Positions 60,101 to 64,000 of a stretch of DNA of 64,000 bases are shown in pieces. A program made the translations under genes and the position numbers. Below the pieces are notes generated by a model. It saw only the letters and a list, made by a program, of their open reading frames with translations, ran no database searches and was not told the DNA's origin. Numbering within the stretch: the stretch's first letter is position 1; every line of letters begins with the position of its first letter. The DNA is taken from contig CM063250.1 in assembly GCA_032158295.1 (NCBI GenBank), positions 7,985,001-8,049,000 on the forward strand, in the 5' to 3' direction. The stretch comes from Pycnopodia helianthoides. Lineage: Eukaryota; Echinodermata; Asteroidea; Forcipulatida; Asteriidae.

Positions 60101-63100
60101 TGACATGTGGATGTTTTGTCTTCTTGGAGATTGCCTGGAACTGGTTGCCTATAAATTGCCCAGTGACATGGCCAATGAAAAGAGGCAGGTTTCTGAGCTT
60201 AAAATCCACATTCTCGAATAACTCACCTTCTCTGTTAGCTGAGCCGAGTTCTCCCTAGCACTCTCCGACCCCTCATCGCACAGTTCCTCAGCGTCAAAAT
60301 CCTCCATCATGTCCTCATTGACCAACGGTACTTTGTACTCCTTGGACCCACCCTCGCTTCCTTTGACCTTCCCCTCCAAGCGCTCCTTCGCCTGCAGACC
60401 CATCTCCATGCTGCCCTTGTTATTGCTGTTGAGCTGTTGTGTCCATTTCTTGGGATTCATCTTGGGGTCCCAATCGCTGACGAGGTGACCCCGCTCTATG
60501 TCATGTATCAACCTCTGGTTGGCGGCATCCGAAGTTGGCTTCCAGCTCCTCCTTGAATGATGATCACCCTTCGTCTTCTCCCAAACACTTCCAACTCGAA
60601 CGCGATCATCGGCCGTGCCAGATTCTTGACTGCTTTCCGCGGCTTTCCCGTCCTTACCGATTCCTGTCCGAGAGTTTTGAGAGCAGGCACTACACAGCAC
60701 TCCATCAGAGCACAAGTTGCATTTTCCCACAACCTGTTTGTCCGTGGGACTACCCGTACCGATTTCATCTATGAAGGGCATATCTTCACTCCCAAAGTTT
60801 GAAGCGGATGAAGGCTTCCTCCCACCATCTGTACTTCCAGCAGCTGCACTTGTGTTCTTATGCTCTCTCGTTTCACTGTCACACCTGGTCAAACTGTTCC
60901 ACCCTCTGCTCTGGTCATTAGGCACATTACAGGTCATCTGGATCTTGTGATCATCTTGCGAGGTGGACTTTTTACTGAACCCCTTTAGGGATTTCTTCTT
61001 GAGCGCGTTGTCAGAATGACTGGACTTCTGACTCTTGAAACTGTTCCTGATAAGCTTGGGGATGCGACTTCTTCCTTTAGGTTCCCTCTTCTTGACCTGC
61101 TGAACGATATTATTCGAGTTCTCCTTACCTTCTTGCTCGACGGACTTCCTCGATGAGTGTCCGCGGTAAAATTTGAAATTCTTTTCAGTGATTGCTTTAG
61201 GAATTCCCGACAGGGAATCTTTGCGTTTCTGCTCCTTACATTTTGTTTTTGTTGCCTTCACCTCAGCCGACTGAGTCTTGGAAACCTTGTTTTTGGAAGA
61301 TTGTGGATTTTTGGAGTTGGACGACACCGGGAGCACCAGAGACCGAGAATGGTTTGAGGGAAGGGAATTCCACTTTGACCTTGTGCCTGGGCTGATTTTC
61401 TTCTCCACCTTTCCACCCTTTGTGGTTTTGTTTTTACCCTTTAAGCCCGAGTCAAGACTGTTACAGCTCTTGCCAAATTCATCGCTCGAGATCTCTGTCA
61501 AGATGCTCGATACAAAATCGGCCATTAATGAGTTTTCTCCCAAACTACTGTTTTCACTGCCGGATGACCGGACCCGTTCCCCGTTTTTCTTCATGCTGTC
61601 AGCTGTTTCTTTTTTCAGCGAGCCATTCGTCCTCACGGGAGGAGACGCCTTCGAAACACGAGCCCCACTTTTAGCTTCTGCGATCTTTAAATCTTTGACT
61701 CGTTCCGTTTCATTGACCGTTTTTCGGGTGGTCGACTCTTTTAAGCTGGAACTCTTCGTGGGTCTGTTCAAAGTCTGAGGAGGGAGACCTTGTCGAAGGG
61801 GTAGTTGAGAATCCACTGCTCACTGGATGTTGACGACGTCAAGCTGTCTGGCCGCTCTAAAGATCTTGGCGTGCTCGTCAAAGAATCCCGCATCTGTGAA
61901 ATAAGGCAGACGATGATTTATCAAACCTAATCATATTGCAACCATCTTGGTTAAATGTTCACATGCAACAGACATTGTGAACACTGGTTCCTACTAGGGT
62001 GCCAGACCGATTTCTCCTCACTTCAGATCCATTAGCCTTTGAGATATGGTGGACATGATAGGAGCACACTGTTATACAGACAAAATTTACCCAAACTTAA
62101 TAGTGTCTTAGCATTGTGTCCACCATTATCTCAAAATGGCTTATTGATTTGAATGAAGGTAAGATAAAACGACTGCACAATGAAGAGCTTCAAAAAGTTA
62201 AATTGAAGAGCCAAAAACGTTCACAAATACAAGAAGTATTAGGAAATTAACTATAACATGGATACAAACATGTGTAAATTCTCTTTTGAGAGCAGGCTGG
62301 CTCTTAAAAAGCATGTTGTGTCGGGCGTTTTGAACAGAAACTCTGCTCATCTTTCGAGAAGAGAGAGTATACTGTTCGAAGTTGAGACCCACCACTGTTT
62401 TACTTTAAACACTCCTCCCAATAGAGGTTATACATGGTTGTACCAGCATGTTTACTAGTAATAATCCTCCCAAAAGAGGTTATACATGGTTGTACCAGCA
62501 TGTTTACTAGTAATAATCCTCCCAAAAGAGTTATACATGGTTTACCAGCATGTTTACTAGTAATAATCCTCCCAAAAGAGGTTATACATGGTTGTACCAG
62601 CATGTTTACTAGTAATAATCCTCCCAAAAGAGGTTATACATGGTTGTACCAGCATGTTTACTAGTAATAATCCTCCCAAAAGAGGTTATACATGGTTGTA
62701 CCAGCATGTTTACTAGTAATAATCCTCCCAAAAGAGGTTATACATGGTTGTACCAGCATGTTTACTAGTAATAATCCTCCCAAAAGAGGTTATACATGGT
62801 TGTACCAGCATGTTTACTAGTAATAATCCTCCAAAAGAGGTTATACATGGTTGTACCAGCATGTTTACTAGTAATAATCCTCCCAAAAGAGGTTATACAT
62901 GGTTGTACCAGCATGTTTACTAGTAATAATCCTCCCAAAAGAGGTTATACATGGTTGTACCAGCATGTTTACTAGTAATAATCCTCCCAAAAGAGGTTAT
63001 ACATGGTTGTACCAGCATGTTTACTAGTAATAATCCTCCCAAAAGAGGTTATACATGGTTGTACCAACATGTTTACTAGTAATAATCCTCCCAATAGAGG

Positions 63101-63677
63101 TTATACATGGTTGTACCAGCATGTTTACTAGTAATAATCCTCCCAAAAGAGGTTATACATGGTTGTACCAGCATGTTTACTAGTAATAATCCTCCCAATA
63201 GAGGTTATACATGGTTGTACCAGCATGTTTATTAGTAATAAATACTTCCTATTATCCAAACAAAGCTTCAAACATCAATTGAAAAAGCATTTTTATAAAA
63301 AGTAAATGACCACTTGGGCCCAATTTCATAAAGATACTGAGCTTCAAAAAATGACATGAAACAAGAAATGTTTACTCAGCTGAAACAGATTACCAGCCAA
63401 AAGGCTATGTGAACTTATTCACTTGTGGCCGGCTCCTTGCTGATATTCCCTGAATCAACTCAACAAGTACCAGCAAAAGCCAACACTCCACCATCAAATA
63501 TAAAGTGAACAAATCAAATACTGCACCAACCTTCTTCTTGTAGTCCTCAACGCTCTTTCTTGGGTTCCAGTCAGGCAGCTTCATCGGGGAGGTACTTCTG
63601 GATTTCCACATCTCAACAAAGTTCACATTCTCCTCCTCCTCGTCGTCACTGTCTGAACCGCTCCAGAGAATGTCACT
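57195..63677 (-). CDS. unrecognised Ser/Lys-rich protein, 5' end outside window
   Basis: The minus-strand exons are 63,677-63,531, 61,893-60,227, 59,663-59,529, 58,576-58,383 and 57,377-57,195 (TGA stop), all with GT-AG introns. About 775 residues are visible. The first exon has an acidic run (SDSDDEEEEN) and LPDWNPRKSVEDYKKK. The large exon is Ser/Lys/Arg-rich and probably disordered, with a Cys cluster KCNLCSDGVLCSACSQ. The last three exons are more structured (SGWKRQVVRPQ, SILQLDLQALYMRFGEKEKE). Two exons are each one base short for continuous reading: one break between 61,822 and 61,768, one in the G-rich stretch near 59,605. Restoring one base in each gives a consistent frame. The upstream exons lie beyond 64,000. 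I do not recognise the family. Confidence 0.75.
57588..58260 (+). repeat. AATGACAATACTGGCA-type degenerate minisatellite
   Basis: Variants of caatgacaatactggcatat and taatgacaaagacaaaact recur at spacings of about 35-110 bp through the last intron of the minus-strand gene. A longer block near 57,640 is repeated near 57,740. Confidence 0.8.
59995..60172. mobile_element. 178 bp MITE, GGCCTTGTCA ends, intact
   Basis: AGGCCTTGTCACACAAGGC at the left and the complement of cagtgacatggcc at the right form imperfect inverted ends with GGCAACTTGGAGGCAACC inside. It is the uninterrupted counterpart of 48,244-48,645 and ends about 55 bp from the large exon of the minus-strand gene. Confidence 0.7.
62411..63238 (+). 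repeat. 52 bp minisatellite, 16 units
   Basis: Sixteen near-identical units contain TCCTCCCAAAAGAGGTTATA and CATGGTTGTACCAGCATG. Most differ by no more than one or two bases (CCAATAGAGG variants, single-base losses near 62,530 and 62,830). It lies in the intron between the first two visible exons of the minus-strand gene. Confidence 0.95.
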
Positions 63678-64000
63678 CTGAAATAATGAACACCGTCGAG
63701 CAATTAGCATCACAGAGAATCAGTGCAGAGATATCAACCAAATCAAATTATTCTTGGGGTGTCTGGGTGTCTTTTGGACACCCTGTTTAAAATTTGGACA
63801 CCCTGTTTCATCTGACCTTTACATGTAAATGTATATTGTAAGTGAACAATTTGGACATCAATTTTTTAAATTTTCAGCAAATTTGGATACCCTTTTACCA
63901 AATCCTGGCTAAAACCTTGCTTGAAACAGGGAATAATGCAAGTTTTCCTGGTAAATTTCAGCCAAAAAAAACAAAAAAAAAACCTTAAATTTCATGAAAA
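63678..64000. other. intron of minus-strand gene, no exon seen
   Basis: Upstream of the exon at 63,677 the sequence is AT-rich with a short ttggacaccctgttt duplication at about 63,774-63,807. No further coding exon is recognised before the window ends. Confidence 0.5.

Noticed and set aside
61278..61778. 166-codon plus-strand open frame
   Set aside because: It is antisense to the large exon of the minus-strand gene, whose exon phases and splice sites support the other strand.
61786..61799. A 14 bp GT...AG intron that would restore the reading frame
   Set aside because: Removing it would fix the frame, but an intron this short is not credible; a single missing base explains the data more simply.

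Overview
The window looks like nuclear DNA of a marine invertebrate deuterostome, most probably an echinoderm. The reasons are AT-rich sequence, spliced genes with GT-AG introns, a secreted lectin-type gene built from phase-1 exons, and many short inverted-repeat elements of kinds I associate with echinoderm genomes. The species call is an inference. I see no bacterial operon, CRISPR array, rRNA or tRNA gene.

Genes. Three protein-coding genes can be assembled with consistent reading phase. (1) Plus strand, 27,452-30,730, four exons, 561 residues: a DRE-TIM/HMG-CoA-lyase-like barrel followed by a C-terminal EF-hand. (2) Plus strand, 38,196-52,700, five exons, 306 residues: a signal peptide, an F5/8-type-C/fucolectin-like domain, a Thr/Ser-rich linker and a PAN/apple-like domain. 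(3) Minus strand, 63,677-57,195, five exons visible and the 5' end beyond the window: a long Ser/Lys-rich protein I do not recognise, whose reading frame is interrupted twice by what looks like one missing base each time. A decayed non-LTR reverse-transcriptase fragment lies near 54.1 kb.

Repeats, left part (1-25 kb). This part has no convincing gene and is dominated by one modular repeat superfamily. Its head is usually CTAGA, then a small hairpin, then AGGTGTTCG. The body repeats CTTCCGG/CCGGAAG palindromes, AAGGTCA half-sites and TGACGTCA motifs. The tail is poly-A or GAA-rich, often followed by tandem 29-31 bp hairpins ending in CGAACACCT. It forms 1.5 kb tandem units at 1-3.8 kb and a large inverted repeat at 9.76-18.53 kb. 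A three-element tandem array (13,503-18,532) is inserted into another repeat, whose uninterrupted copy lies at 22.93-24.73 kb.

Repeats, right part (25-64 kb). Introns and intergenic DNA carry many short inverted-repeat elements. Several have clean target-site duplications: 5,118-6,371 (AATA), 34,249-34,300 (TACCAAAC), 36,838-37,500 (TTTAAA), 39,881-40,349 (GATATG) and 52,919-53,600 (AGCAGA). Two direct copies of one such element bracket the lectin-like gene. Minisatellites lie at 7.34-7.64, 35.88-36.32, 57.59-58.26 and 62.41-63.24 kb.

The three genes share no evident pathway. The strongest candidates for something undescribed are the hairpin-headed modular repeat superfamily and the barrel-plus-EF-hand protein.
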